Assembly: GCA_043747595.1 (NCBI GenBank)
Contig: JAYTOX010000058.1
Coordinates: 37,189-101,188, forward strand
Origin: JADKIH01 sp043747595
GTDB taxonomy: Bacteria; Bacteroidota; Bacteroidia; AKYH767-A; 2013-40CM-41-45
Reading direction: 5' to 3'
Length of the DNA: 64,000 nucleotides
The translations under genes were made by a program, and so were the position numbers. Of the stretch, positions 50,584 through 59,470 are shown one piece after another. Under the pieces are notes generated by a model. That model saw nothing but the letters and a program-made list of their open reading frames with translations, ran no database searches and was not told the DNA's origin. Numbering within the stretch: position 1 is the stretch's first letter; the number at the start of each line of letters is the position of its first letter.

Positions 50584-51267
50584 TTATTTTTTAGCAATCC
50601 CATATCCTATATATTTCCACTTTTCCGGTAGCAAATTATTCAATAGTGCAGAGTCGATCCTCGCTAGTGCTTTTCTTTGCACTTCATTTCTTCCGAATAA
50701 ACTAAGTACACCTGTGGACTTAATAGTCGTCGTTGAAAAATCGGCCAAGAGAATATTCAAATCCTCGATTGAAAGATACCTCCAAGAGTCTCCCCATTTT
50801 ACGAATCTCTTTCTTAATTTTTGATGGATAGGCGATCCGATTAAATTTTCTGCAAATAACAATTTCCCACCCGGCTTTAGGGATTTATAAATTTCCGAGA
50901 AAACTTTTTTCTGAATTTCGAAATTATTATTTCTACCAATTCCACCTATGATAGATTTAAAAACAACAATGTCAAAATGATTAGTGTATGGAATATTTGT
51001 TGCGTCGATATCTTTATAGGTAATTTCAGAAACAAAATTATATTTTTTGTGAAGTTGTTCGGCAGCTATTTTTACATCTTTGAAATCTGAACATACTACA
51101 GAAATACCTTTTGACGCTAACCATAACGACAGTCCACCTTTATTGCTGCCTAACTCAAGAGCAGTTTTTACTGAACCCCATTCAACATTATCGTCCCAGT
51201 AATGCAAAGCTTTCGCCCATGCTTTTACATCCCATTGAATATAATCATTAATTAAATCTTCTTCCAT
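50584..51267 (-). CDS. Class I SAM-dependent methyltransferase
   Basis: The 227-residue protein has a Rossmann-type SAM domain: ALELGSNKGGLSLWLASKG (motif I), VVCSDFKD, FDIVVFKSIIGGIGRN and LKPGGKLLFAENLIGS. The C-terminal part (RKRFVKWGDSWRYLSIEDL) is not diagnostic. It has no signal peptide and is cytoplasmic. Substrate is unknown; the fold alone covers small-molecule and ubiquinone-type methyltransferases. It is separated from the ThiE-like gene by the riboswitch spacer. Confidence 0.85.
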   Translation of the reverse strand: MEEDLINDYIQWDVKAWAKALHYWDDNVEWGSVKTALELGSNKGGLSLWLASKGISVVCSDFKDVKIAAEQLHKKYNFVSEITYKDIDATNIPYTNHFDIVVFKSIIGGIGRNNNFEIQKKVFSEIYKSLKPGGKLLFAENLIGSPIHQKLRKRFVKWGDSWRYLSIEDLNILLADFSTTTIKSTGVLSLFGRNEVQRKALARIDSALLNNLLPEKWKYIGYGIAKK

Positions 51268-51508
51268 CTCTTACTTTTATCAATTTTTAATTTATCATCC
51301 TTTACACCTTACACGAAAGTTTTTCAATGATTAAATTATAGCATTAACTTGGAAAAATTTCCACTTAGGTGTATTGGCGTGAAACAAATGTTTAATTAGA
51401 TAATTCATAGTTATTTTTAATTCACTCAATTGTATAAAAATTAATTTCTTGTTTTATTTTAGAAACAATTAAACACATTGTCAATCGTAAAAATGTATTA
51501 ACATATTT

Positions 51509-52696
51509 TTATTTCTCTTGACCAACTATCAAAAATTTACACGGCACAAAAACATTGTTTTTCTGATTCACCGATACAAAATAAAGTCCATCTGATAAAC
51601 CGTTTCGAGAAAACTCAAATTCGTTTCCGTTTAAATGTTTTATTTCTCTAACTATTTGTCCAAAGGAATTGCGTATTAATATTGTGGCATCAATAAACGA
51701 GTGGCTGCATCGAATAATAGTTTGTTCACTAAAGACATTTGGCTGAACAACTATTTGCAACAAATCATTTTTTGATTCCACCGAATTAGGTAAGCACATT
51801 AAACTACAATTTTGATTGCCGGCTATTCCCAGTGCATTCAACATTAAAATTTGAAATTGATCACCAGCCACACAGTCGTTTTTTAAATAAAAGTTTAACC
51901 ACAATAGAAGTAAGTCGTTTGTAATAGTTTGTTGTTGCACTGCAGTAATAGTAGGTTGCGGAGTGCATGTACCTTCACCAATATAGCAGTTGATGTTATA
52001 GTTGGCAAACTGACAATGACTCCCTCCTGTTATACTTACAAACGATTTACACGAAGAAGCCAATGAATCGTACATTGGGATTTGATGTTGCAACGGTGGG
52101 GCTACACAATCATTAGCAGCTGAAAAAACAAGTGCTGGAATCTGAATAGTATGAGCAATAGTAATAGATGAAGGATTAGTAACTGCTGCGGCAAAACTTG
52201 CCAAAACATTTATTGAAGTATCGTATTGTGTAGCTAAAAATGCACAACCTCCCCCCATCGAATGACCCATTACACCCGACTCAGGAGCAATTGATCCGAA
52301 GAAAGGAGAGCTACTATTAACACCTTCCATTTTCATTGCTCCAACCAGATAGGCCATATCCATAGCAAACGTAGTATCGGAAGGTGCAAATCCCGATTCA
52401 GTAGTTGGAAAAATAACGATGTACCCATTTGATACAAGAGAGTTCCAAATTACATCGTAGGCGCTCCACGTCATAACAAATCCATGTCCAAAAACGAGAA
52501 TTGGAAATTGTCCGTTAGCGATAATCACATTGTTGCCTGCGACATTTGCCGGATAATAAATTTCTGCGGGAATATTTCTATTACTTCTCGAAACATCAAT
52601 AAATGTTTGTTGCCTGTGACCAACTTGAAAAACTTGAGCATTACCAAGTAAGCAAGTAAATGTTAGAATAAGAAATATGGTAGTTATTTTTTTCAT
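51509..52696 (-). CDS. Secreted alpha/beta hydrolase with T9SS type A domain
   Basis: The 395-residue protein begins at the ATG at 52696 with a signal peptide (MKKITTIFLILTFTCLLGNAQ). The hydrolase core has FPILVFGHGFVMTWSAY, the nucleophile elbow GHSMGGG, SAANDCVAPP with the acid Asp and GGSHCQF with the catalytic His. It resembles dienelactone-hydrolase/chlorophyllase or polyester-hydrolase-like enzymes. The tail is a T9SS type A domain (IVVQPNVFSEQTIIRC ... LSDGLYFVSVNQKN). Three or more Cys pairs in the core suggest disulfides. The substrate is an ester of unknown kind. Confidence 0.87.
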   Translation of the reverse strand: MKKITTIFLILTFTCLLGNAQVFQVGHRQQTFIDVSRSNRNIPAEIYYPANVAGNNVIIANGQFPILVFGHGFVMTWSAYDVIWNSLVSNGYIVIFPTTESGFAPSDTTFAMDMAYLVGAMKMEGVNSSSPFFGSIAPESGVMGHSMGGGCAFLATQYDTSINVLASFAAAVTNPSSITIAHTIQIPALVFSAANDCVAPPLQHQIPMYDSLASSCKSFVSITGGSHCQFANYNINCYIGEGTCTPQPTITAVQQQTITNDLLLLWLNFYLKNDCVAGDQFQILMLNALGIAGNQNCSLMCLPNSVESKNDLLQIVVQPNVFSEQTIIRCSHSFIDATILIRNSFGQIVREIKHLNGNEFEFSRNGLSDGLYFVSVNQKNNVFVPCKFLIVGQEK

Positions 52697-52847
52697 AATC
52701 GATGTATCATACTGATCCAAATATTCAAATAAAAAAGTAATTTATTTAACACCATCATATATTCTTTTGCGCAAATAAAATCACCTCTATTTTCTCATGA
52801 ACAATATACTCTTAAATTAAGCAACAGAGAAATCATTCTTATATAAA

Positions 52848-53447
52848 TCAATACTGATGCTTGCCGGGACTCCATGCTCGTTGTTTCAATAATTTCTCTC
52901 CTGATTCTCGTGCACCGAATTCGAGCTCGGTTCCCATCGAATCGTTCCATCTATTTAAAAAACCAAACAATGAAATAACACCCATTATCTCAACAATCTC
53001 ACCTTCATTCCAATATTCACGAGTCTCATCTGCTATCAAATCATTCATTGAATTAGGTACAGTTGAGCAGGCGAACGCTAAATTTAGCGCGGCTCTTTCT
53101 GCAGCAGAAAAAGCCGGGTGAGAATTGTACTCCCAAATATTTCGCAGCTGCTCTTCACTTGCGCCATATCTGTCGGCAGCCAATATGGTGTGAGCCTGAC
53201 AATATTGACAACCTGCTACGTTGCTGCTAATATAACCAATCAATCTTTTTAATACACTCGTTACTCGTCCCTTATTTTCCATAACCGCTTTATTCATCTC
53301 GATAAATGCAGAAGCAATCCGTGGTCGTATGTGCATTGTCTTAACACTATTCGGGCAAAATCCGAGTGTCTCATTATAAAACTCAATAAGCTTTTGCAAT
53401 TCAATATCACTTTCTGTCGATATTGGATTTACTAATGGTTGTTTCAT
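52848..53447 (-). CDS. Carboxymuconolactone-decarboxylase/AhpD-like protein
   Basis: The 199-residue protein has the AhpD-type CXXC with trailing His, CQYCQAHT, in the family's GYISSNVAGCQYCQAHTILAADRYG region. The N-terminus (LVNPISTESDIELQKLIEFYNETLGFCPNSVKTM) and the later FLNRWNDSMG also fit peroxidase-related CMD proteins. It is likely cytoplasmic and redox-active, perhaps an antioxidant reductase partner. It lies 160 bases downstream of the anti-sigma factor gene, and could belong to that sigma regulon. Confidence 0.88.
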   Translation of the reverse strand: MKQPLVNPISTESDIELQKLIEFYNETLGFCPNSVKTMHIRPRIASAFIEMNKAVMENKGRVTSVLKRLIGYISSNVAGCQYCQAHTILAADRYGASEEQLRNIWEYNSHPAFSAAERAALNLAFACSTVPNSMNDLIADETREYWNEGEIVEIMGVISLFGFLNRWNDSMGTELEFGARESGEKLLKQRAWSPGKHQY

Positions 53448-53611
53448 TTATCAATAATTTTTCTTGAGTAAGTATAAATTATGGATTACAATTTCTTTGT
53501 TACGAGAAAATGATCAGAAATGGAAGGTAATTACAATTTACAAGAATTCGAAAAATAGTTTGTTTAAAAAATCCCATTTCGGAAAATGAGAATGAAAAAA
53601 GGGAGAACGAA

Positions 53612-54409
53612 TTAACTATTTTTACCTAATAGAAAAAGTTGATCGAGCGATGGAACCAAACTTCCTCCTTTGGGTTCAATAGTTACAGCCCAAGCATCTG
53701 CTTGCAATACATCTTTTACCATTTGAATTCCTTCACTAAGTTCAAAGATTCCCGCATCAACAGGTTTTCCTGCAACTAATGCCCACAGTTGGTATTGCTT
53801 TCCGGGTGCAGGAGCCGGTAAATTGAGTACATCGATATATGCTTGTTTGGTATTTTTATTCCAATACACGCGCGCTTCAAACGATTGACTGGTATCTTTT
53901 GCACTTAGCTGAACAACATTCGTTTCAGCATCTCGCATTACAATTAAATCGGAATTTGTTTTGTCAAACTCCATCTTAACCATATTATAGTTGATGGCAA
54001 GCTGGTTTTTATCGTTAAGTAAAGCAGAATATCGGTCTTCGGCATCATTCCATTTCGAATAGAAAAACCAAGATGCAAAAGTACTAACAACCAAAGCAGC
54101 TAGTGCTGCAGCAACCATGTATTTATAGGTAAGTGAATTATTGGCAATTATCGAAACCACTTTTGCGGTCTTTTTTTTGCTTGGCTTTTCCTCAATGGCT
54201 TCAACTATTTTATTTCTTACATCAGGACGTGGATTAGCAGCTTTAGACATCAGATAAACTTCTAAGCCTTCTTGAACTTTCAGCAATTCAGTTTTCAACT
54301 CCGGGTATAGCATTAACTTCTGTTCAAACTCCACCTTTTCATGCTCAGTAAGAGCATTCATTGCATAGAGCTCAACAATTCCGGAATTTATATACTCTTT
54401 AACGTCCAT
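53612..54409 (-). CDS. RskA-type anti-sigma factor
   Basis: The 265-residue protein has a cytoplasmic N-terminal region (VELYAMNALTEHEKVEFEQKL, the zinc-less anti-sigma part), one membrane helix at about 97-117, a coiled-coil segment (SKWNDAEDRYSALLNDKNQLAINYN) and a periplasmic RskA domain with KQAYIDVLNLPAPAPGKQYQLWALVAGKPVDAG (landmarks LPAPAPGKQYQLW and GKPVDAG). It would hold the adjacent ECF sigma factor inactive until a signal leads to its cleavage. The sigma gene ends 5 bases upstream. Confidence 0.9.
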   Translation of the reverse strand: MDVKEYINSGIVELYAMNALTEHEKVEFEQKLMLYPELKTELLKVQEGLEVYLMSKAANPRPDVRNKIVEAIEEKPSKKKTAKVVSIIANNSLTYKYMVAAALAALVVSTFASWFFYSKWNDAEDRYSALLNDKNQLAINYNMVKMEFDKTNSDLIVMRDAETNVVQLSAKDTSQSFEARVYWNKNTKQAYIDVLNLPAPAPGKQYQLWALVAGKPVDAGIFELSEGIQMVKDVLQADAWAVTIEPKGGSLVPSLDQLFLLGKNS

Positions 54410-54414
54410 TTAAT

Positions 54415-54957
54415 TTACTGATCAAAATATGTTCGCAATCGTTGAATAGCGGCACGTGACCTTGTTTTGATTGTTCCAAGCGGAATATTTAATTTCTCTG
54501 CTGCTTCCGATTGAGTATATCCTTGGAAAAATAACAGGTCGATTACCTGTTTATATTCAGGTTCTAACTTCTTAACTATTTCTCGAACACCTATTAAATC
54601 CGGGTCATACGATGATTGATTGTCAGCTAGAAATACGGCATTATCGATCGATTGGTTTTTGTTTTGATTCACAAAATCTTTCGAACGAACTTTATCAATT
54701 GACAAGTTTCTACAGATGTTAATCATCCACGTAAACAAACGACCTTTAGAGGAATCATATTGTCCAAAATTATTCCAGATTTTCAAAAAAGTTTCCTGAA
54801 GTACTTCTTCAGCAATTTCATCATTGAGAACAATACGCTGAATAACTCCGAATAAAGCAGCGCTGTAATTATCGTATAAGATCTCGATACCTCGTTTTTC
54901 TTTGTTAAGCAACAAAGCAACGAGTTCAGCTTCTTCAATTTTGATTTTTGTTCCCAC
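54415..54957 (-). CDS. ECF-type RNA polymerase sigma factor
   Basis: The 180-residue sigma-70-family factor has region 2 (LYDNYSAALFGVIQRIV, EEVLQETFLKIWNNFGQYDSSKGRLFTWMINICRN) and region 4 (YKQVIDLLFFQGYTQSEAAEKLNIPLGTIKTRSRAAIQRLR). Lacking region 3, it belongs to the extracytoplasmic group, most like the SigK type paired with RskA. It forms a unit with the next gene, and its targets are unknown. A 1.6 kb gene-poor stretch lies upstream. Confidence 0.93.
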   Translation of the reverse strand: MGTKIKIEEAELVALLLNKEKRGIEILYDNYSAALFGVIQRIVLNDEIAEEVLQETFLKIWNNFGQYDSSKGRLFTWMINICRNLSIDKVRSKDFVNQNKNQSIDNAVFLADNQSSYDPDLIGVREIVKKLEPEYKQVIDLLFFQGYTQSEAAEKLNIPLGTIKTRSRAAIQRLRTYFDQ

Positions 54958-55426
54958 TAATAATGTAACATTTTAACTTTTGTAAAGAAATAAAAAAAAC
55001 TTCAATAACTTCAATTTTACTAAATTAAGCTAATAATAAGTTGAAAATACCTGATTTCTATTACCTCTAAAGTAAACTTAATTCGGATGATCGAGAAACA
55101 GCCCGGCCATTATGGCAAGTAATGTACAATTTCTAAATGCCAATAACAGTTGGAATTTACAAATTGTTTAAACAAATTTTGGTGGCTAATTTTATAGCCT
55201 TCCATTTTTAGTCAGAGGAAATAAAAAAAACAATTCAGATTTATTAATTCAATAGTTTAAAATAATCCATCTAGATTCAAATCGCATTTGAAAAAATGCT
55301 AAAAACCAAAGCAGATTACTTTTGGTAAAAATATTTCTCTTCATTAATAACACCCCACCTTTTTAACATTGTTGGATTTTCTTTAGAATCCCGAAAATCA
55401 TTTATCAATTTCCAAGAAAGAACGGT

Positions 55427-55590
55427 TCAATCACTATTTACTAATACTATTGTTCTATGGAACTGGAAATTGCCGTCAATGCTTTTTTTTGCGTTTTGTT
55501 GTTTCACTGTTGATTCTGCATTCAGACAAATAAAGATAAAAATTACAAGAAGCGAAATATAAAAATCCTTTCTATAATAAATATTTTAAA
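55427..55590 (-). pseudogene. Start-less remnant with signal-peptide-like sequence
   Basis: A minus-strand frame ending with TGA at 55427-55429 reads KDFYISLLVIFIFICLNAES, then about 30 polar residues. It looks like a signal peptide plus a short mature region, but no ATG, GTG or TTG precedes it in frame. It is either a degraded gene or chance. Coordinates of the 5' end are approximate. Confidence 0.2.
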
Positions 55591-56520
55591 AGATGACTTT
55601 AGATGAAATTCCATAGTAAGTAATAAAAGCTAATGAAGTAGACATTTGTTTATCAGCCCGCTGAATAAAATTACGGTAAGAGCGATAACCTCACAGTGTT
55701 AATAATAAAAGGTAAAACACAATTAAAACAAGAATCAACTTTAAGAGCCGAAATAATTTTTGGGAAATATTGCTTAATCAATATTGTGTGATTAAAGATA
55801 GATCAATAACCCTTGTTAATAGAAGTAATGCCATTCCAAATTTAATAGTAATTTGGTGAACTCTTTCCATGCGGCAATCGTCTAAGTCGCTCAAGCAACC
55901 GAAAAGATTCCTATAAATTTTCAGAATTGTTTCTATTAAAAAAATTGGATGTCTTACGGTAACCGATAATACTCAAAGCAAATCAATGTAATATGTTTCA
56001 AATTGGATAACAAAAAGGGAAAATATTTTTCAATTAAAAATCATTATTAATTCAAATGATTAAATTGTTTAACCTAAAAGTGAAGTTTATTTTAGGAACG
56101 AATATATTTTTAAAAAAAATTCTTATCCTGAATATACAATAACTTTGTCTTTAAATTTTAAAATACAACTGAATTTATCCTGATAAAATACAAAAATTAA
56201 TTAGTATAAGTTTTTCCTTTCTCTATGAACTTTCATCGGAATTAAATTGTTATTAGTTGTTGTTCAGGAATTGTTTTGATAAGTAACTGTCAAAATCATA
56301 ATTAAATTTTCTAATAATATCAAATAACAGTAACCAATTTCTAAAAAGTAAGTTATGGTGGACTCGAAGAAAATTAATAGTTGTTTATGCCGCTACTAAT
56401 CGTCATATTCAAGGGGCAAATAGAGCATCGTAATATGCATAAAAAGTCTAAAAAGTTAAATCGGCTGTTTTTTTCAATAAAATAAGCAAGCCAAATGCAT
56501 TTCGACGAGCGAAAATATAG

Positions 56521-56528
56521 TAAATTCG
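56521..56528 (+). promoter_or_regulatory. Possible -7 box of gcdH
   Basis: TAAATTCG differs from TAnnTTTG by one base and lies 40 bases before the ATG at 56569. No clear -33 element was seen. Confidence 0.33.
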
Positions 56529-56568
56529 CCGCGCGGAAGATTCCGAAATCAAAAAGTAAACTATAACC

Positions 56569-57747
56569 ATGGCAACAGACCGTTTTCAATACCACGATTA
56601 TTATTTAATGGATGAACTTTTAACCGATGAGCACCGCTTAGTTCAAAGTAGCGTGCGCGATTGGGTAAAAAAAGAAGTATCGCCAATAGTCGAAGAAGCT
56701 TGTCAGAAAGCAGAATTCCCAAAGCAATGGATAAAAGGATTAGCAGAAATTGGTGCTTTTGGTCCGTATATCCCGGTTGAATATGGTGGCGGTGGCATGG
56801 ATCAGATAGCTTATGGAATTATTATGCAAGAGTTAGAGCGAGGCGACTCAGGCCTTCGATCTACAGCATCTGTTCAAAGCTCACTTGTAATGTATCCGAT
56901 TTATACTTATGGAAGCGAAGAGCAACGCAAAAAATATTTACCCAAATTAGCTTCCGGCGAAATGATGGGTTGTTTTGGATTAACAGAACCTGATCATGGC
57001 TCGAATCCAAATGGAATGATCTCTAACTTTAAAGATAAAGGCGATCATTATTTATTAAATGGCGCTAAGATGTGGATCAGCAATGCTCCGTTTGCCGATA
57101 TCGCAGTGGTTTGGGCAAAAGATGAAGAAGGTGTTGTTCGCGGACTTATTGTAGAAAGAGGAATGAAAGGATTTACTACTCCTGAAACCCACGGAAAATG
57201 GTCGTTGCGAGCAAGTGCTACGGGCGAATTAGTTTTTGATAATGTACAAGTACCGAAAGAAAATTTATTACCCAATGTAAAAGGTTTAAAAGGTCCATTA
57301 GGATGTTTAAACTCTGCTCGCTATGGAATTAGCTGGGGAGTAATTGGTGCTGCTCTCGACTGTTACGATTCTGCATTGCGTTATTCAAAAGAAAGAATTC
57401 AATTTGGTCGTCCAATTGGCGGGTTTCAATTGACCCAGAAAAAATTAGCTGAAATGATTACTGAAATCACCAAAGCACAATTACTCACGTGGCGATTAGG
57501 TGTTTTGAAAAATGAAAACCGTGCTACACCGGCGCAAATTTCAATGGCAAAAAGAAACAATGTGAATATGGCTTTACAGATTGCAAGAGAAGCCCGACAA
57601 ATTCACGGAGGTATGGGAATCACAGGAGAATATCCAATTATGCGTCACATGATGAATTTAGAATCTGTTATCACCTATGAAGGAACACACGATATTCACC
57701 TACTGATTACAGGAATGGATGTAACAGGATTGAATGCTTTTGAATAA
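56569..57747 (+). CDS. gcdH: Acyl-CoA dehydrogenase, glutaryl-CoA dehydrogenase type
   Basis: The 392-residue flavoenzyme oxidises an acyl-CoA at the alpha-beta bond. Landmarks of the glutaryl-CoA subgroup: MGCFGLTEPDHGSNP, KMWISNAPFADIAVVWAKDE, LRASATGELVFDNVQVP, QFGRPIGGFQLTQKKLAEM, IHGGMGITGEYPIMRHM and the catalytic Glu371 in TYEGTHDIH. GcdH converts glutaryl-CoA to crotonyl-CoA in lysine and tryptophan breakdown. The ATG at 56569 is the only sensible start. The gene is monocistronic and convergent with hemW across a long repeat field. Confidence 0.9.
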   Translation: MATDRFQYHDYYLMDELLTDEHRLVQSSVRDWVKKEVSPIVEEACQKAEFPKQWIKGLAEIGAFGPYIPVEYGGGGMDQIAYGIIMQELERGDSGLRSTASVQSSLVMYPIYTYGSEEQRKKYLPKLASGEMMGCFGLTEPDHGSNPNGMISNFKDKGDHYLLNGAKMWISNAPFADIAVVWAKDEEGVVRGLIVERGMKGFTTPETHGKWSLRASATGELVFDNVQVPKENLLPNVKGLKGPLGCLNSARYGISWGVIGAALDCYDSALRYSKERIQFGRPIGGFQLTQKKLAEMITEITKAQLLTWRLGVLKNENRATPAQISMAKRNNVNMALQIAREARQIHGGMGITGEYPIMRHMMNLESVITYEGTHDIHLLITGMDVTGLNAFE

Positions 57748-57753
57748 AGTAAT

Positions 57754-57908
57754 GAGAATTGAGATTCGAGAATTGAGAATTGAGATTCGATGGTTGAGAA
57801 TCGATGGATGAGAATTGATGGTTGAGAATCGATGGTTGATAATTGATATTCGATAATTGATATTCGATAATTGATAATTGATATTCGATAGTTGAGAATT
57901 GATAGTAA
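57754..57908. repeat. Array of about 22 heptads GA[G/T]AATT after gcdH
   Basis: Units GAGAATT, GAGATTC, GATGGTT, GAGAATC, GATAATT and GATATTC follow with exact 7-base phase and begin 7 bases past the gcdH stop. The sequence is purine-rich on the gcdH strand. The unit differs from the GAAGTAA arrays elsewhere, but the length and position are the same. Confidence 0.92.
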
Positions 57909-57947
57909 TAATTGATTTTAGATAATCGTTTCATGTTCGTGGCCCTG

Positions 57948-58325
57948 AATGACCTTTGACCTTCTTTGCAAATGACCAGCGCCTAAAAAAAGCAACCGTC
58001 AATGACCTTTGACCCTTGACCTTTGACCTTCTTTGCAATGACCTTTGACCTTCTTTGCAATGACCAGCGCCTAAGTAAAGCAACCGTCAATGACCTTTGA
58101 CCCTTGACCTTTGACCTTCTTTGCAATGACCAGCGCCTAAGTAAAGCAACCGTCAATGACCTTTGACCCTTGACCTTTGACCTTCTTTACTATGACCTTT
58201 GACCTTCTTTGCAAATGACCAGCGCCTAAAAAAAGCAACCGTCAATGACCTTTGACCCTTGACCTTTGACCTTCTTTGCAATGACCCTTGACCTTTAACT
58301 TTCTTTGCAAATAACCTTTGACCTT
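57948..58325. repeat. Higher-order 66/88-base repeats built on TGACCTT heptads
   Basis: Four copies of a block with ATGACCAGCGCCTAA then GCAACCGTCAATGACC start at 57972, 58060, 58126 and 58215, so their spacings are 88, 66 and 89 bases. Between them are 7-base units TGACCTT/TGACCCT and TTCTTTGCAA. There are no unique spacers and no palindromic direct repeat, so it is not a CRISPR array. On the hemW coding strand the heptad is GGTCAAA, the same family as after murF-alr. Confidence 0.92.
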
Positions 58326-58339
58326 ATTCCCCCTGCCTC

Positions 58340-59464
58340 CTATTCAAAAAGCGCTAATGAAATTTTATCTGCGAAAAACTTCCCTTTACGTGTAAGGATA
58401 TAGTTTTTATTTTCGACGGCCATCGTTGCTTCTTTCAACTGCTCGTTCAAATTAACATTCAACTTCTCTGCTACTTCTTCTCCAAATTCATTTCTGATCA
58501 ACTCAACATTTATTCCCCATTGTGTTCGAAGCGAAGTTAAAATATACTCGTTAAATTTATCTCTCTTACTCAGTTCTTCTCGCTCAAAAGGAATCTCGTC
58601 TTTTGCTAACGAACGAATATAAACTGCATTATTATAAATATTCCATTGCCGCGATTCACCATCAAAAGAATGAGCCGACGGACCAACTCCTAAATATTTT
58701 TTTCGCTGCCAGTACGATGTATTGTGTTTAGAATATTTTTTATTACGCGCAAAATTACTAATCTCATAATGCTCATAATTATTTTTTACTGCCGTGTCCA
58801 TCAACATCTCAAAATGCAACGCCGATTGCGCATCATCAATATCGCTTACTTTATGCTGACTTATCATTTTAGCTAAAGCCGTCTTCGGTTCTACTGTAAG
58901 TGAATAACACGAAAGATGATCAACATCTAATCTCATTGCAGTTTCTAAATTTTTCTTCCAATCTTCTAAAGAAAGATTGGGCAAGCCATAAATAAGATCG
59001 ATTGTAATATTTGTAAAACCGGCATCTTTAGCGTCGTTCACTGATTGCAAAGCTTGCATTGAATTATGTGCACGGTTCATCAGAACTAAATCTGCCTCTC
59101 GAAAAGATTGAATGCCGATACTAAGACGATTCACTCCAGCTTCTTTCAACATCTCCAAAGTGTTCTTGTTTAAATCGTCGGGGTTTGCTTCTAAAGTAAT
59201 TTCTACTTCGGCAGAAATTTCAAATTCTTCTTTGATAACATTTAACAATCTATTTAATTGAGAACGGTTGAGTAACGAAGGAGTGCCGCCACCAAAATAA
59301 ATTGTCTCAATCAATTCACTATTGAGATACGTTTTTCGTAGTTTTATTTCTCTACAAATTGCATTCACCATTTCGTCGAATGAATCGGTAGTAGTAGAAA
59401 AGTGGAAGTCGCAATAATGACAAGCTTTTTTACAAAAAGGAATGTGTAAATAAATTCCTGCCAT
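58340..59464 (-). CDS. hemW: Radical SAM protein HemW (coproporphyrinogen-oxidase-like)
   Basis: The 374-residue protein starts MAGIYLHIPFCKKACHYCDF; Cys11, Cys15 and Cys18 form the 4Fe-4S radical SAM site. Other landmarks are YFGGGTPSLL, EVTLEANPDDLN, RLSIGIQSF and LSCYSLTVEP. HemW lacks the fourth Cys of true HemN and functions as a haem chaperone or transferase rather than an oxidase, so a direct haem-synthesis role should not be assumed. It is 6 bases downstream of a histidine kinase gene on the same strand. Confidence 0.9.
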   Translation of the reverse strand: MAGIYLHIPFCKKACHYCDFHFSTTTDSFDEMVNAICREIKLRKTYLNSELIETIYFGGGTPSLLNRSQLNRLLNVIKEEFEISAEVEITLEANPDDLNKNTLEMLKEAGVNRLSIGIQSFREADLVLMNRAHNSMQALQSVNDAKDAGFTNITIDLIYGLPNLSLEDWKKNLETAMRLDVDHLSCYSLTVEPKTALAKMISQHKVSDIDDAQSALHFEMLMDTAVKNNYEHYEISNFARNKKYSKHNTSYWQRKKYLGVGPSAHSFDGESRQWNIYNNAVYIRSLAKDEIPFEREELSKRDKFNEYILTSLRTQWGINVELIRNEFGEEVAEKLNVNLNEQLKEATMAVENKNYILTRKGKFFADKISLALFE

Positions 59465-59470
59465 CGTAAT

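Larger units (their letters stand above)
54958..56568. other. 1.6 kb gene-poor AT-rich stretch
   Basis: No full-length gene is supported on either strand in this 1,611-base stretch. I saw no tRNA-like cloverleaf, heptad array or REP palindrome. It contains short minus-strand fragments with hydrophobic starts (see the next entry) and one ~30-codon minus-strand frame near 55860, MERVHQITIKFGMALLLL, which is too short to call. The simplest reading is decayed coding sequence or a long regulatory spacer before gcdH and the sigma factor gene. Confidence 0.55.

Noticed and set aside
56374..56595. 73-codon minus-strand open frame over the gcdH start
   Set aside because: It overlaps the gcdH start and its probable promoter and has no signs of a real protein.
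57707..57934. 75-codon minus-strand open frame rich in QLS/NL repeats
   Set aside because: It is the GAGAATT heptad array read in reverse.
57948..58325. Possible CRISPR array
   Set aside because: The repeats are spaced 66-89 bases but the intervals are themselves repeated heptads, not unique spacers, and no cas gene is near.
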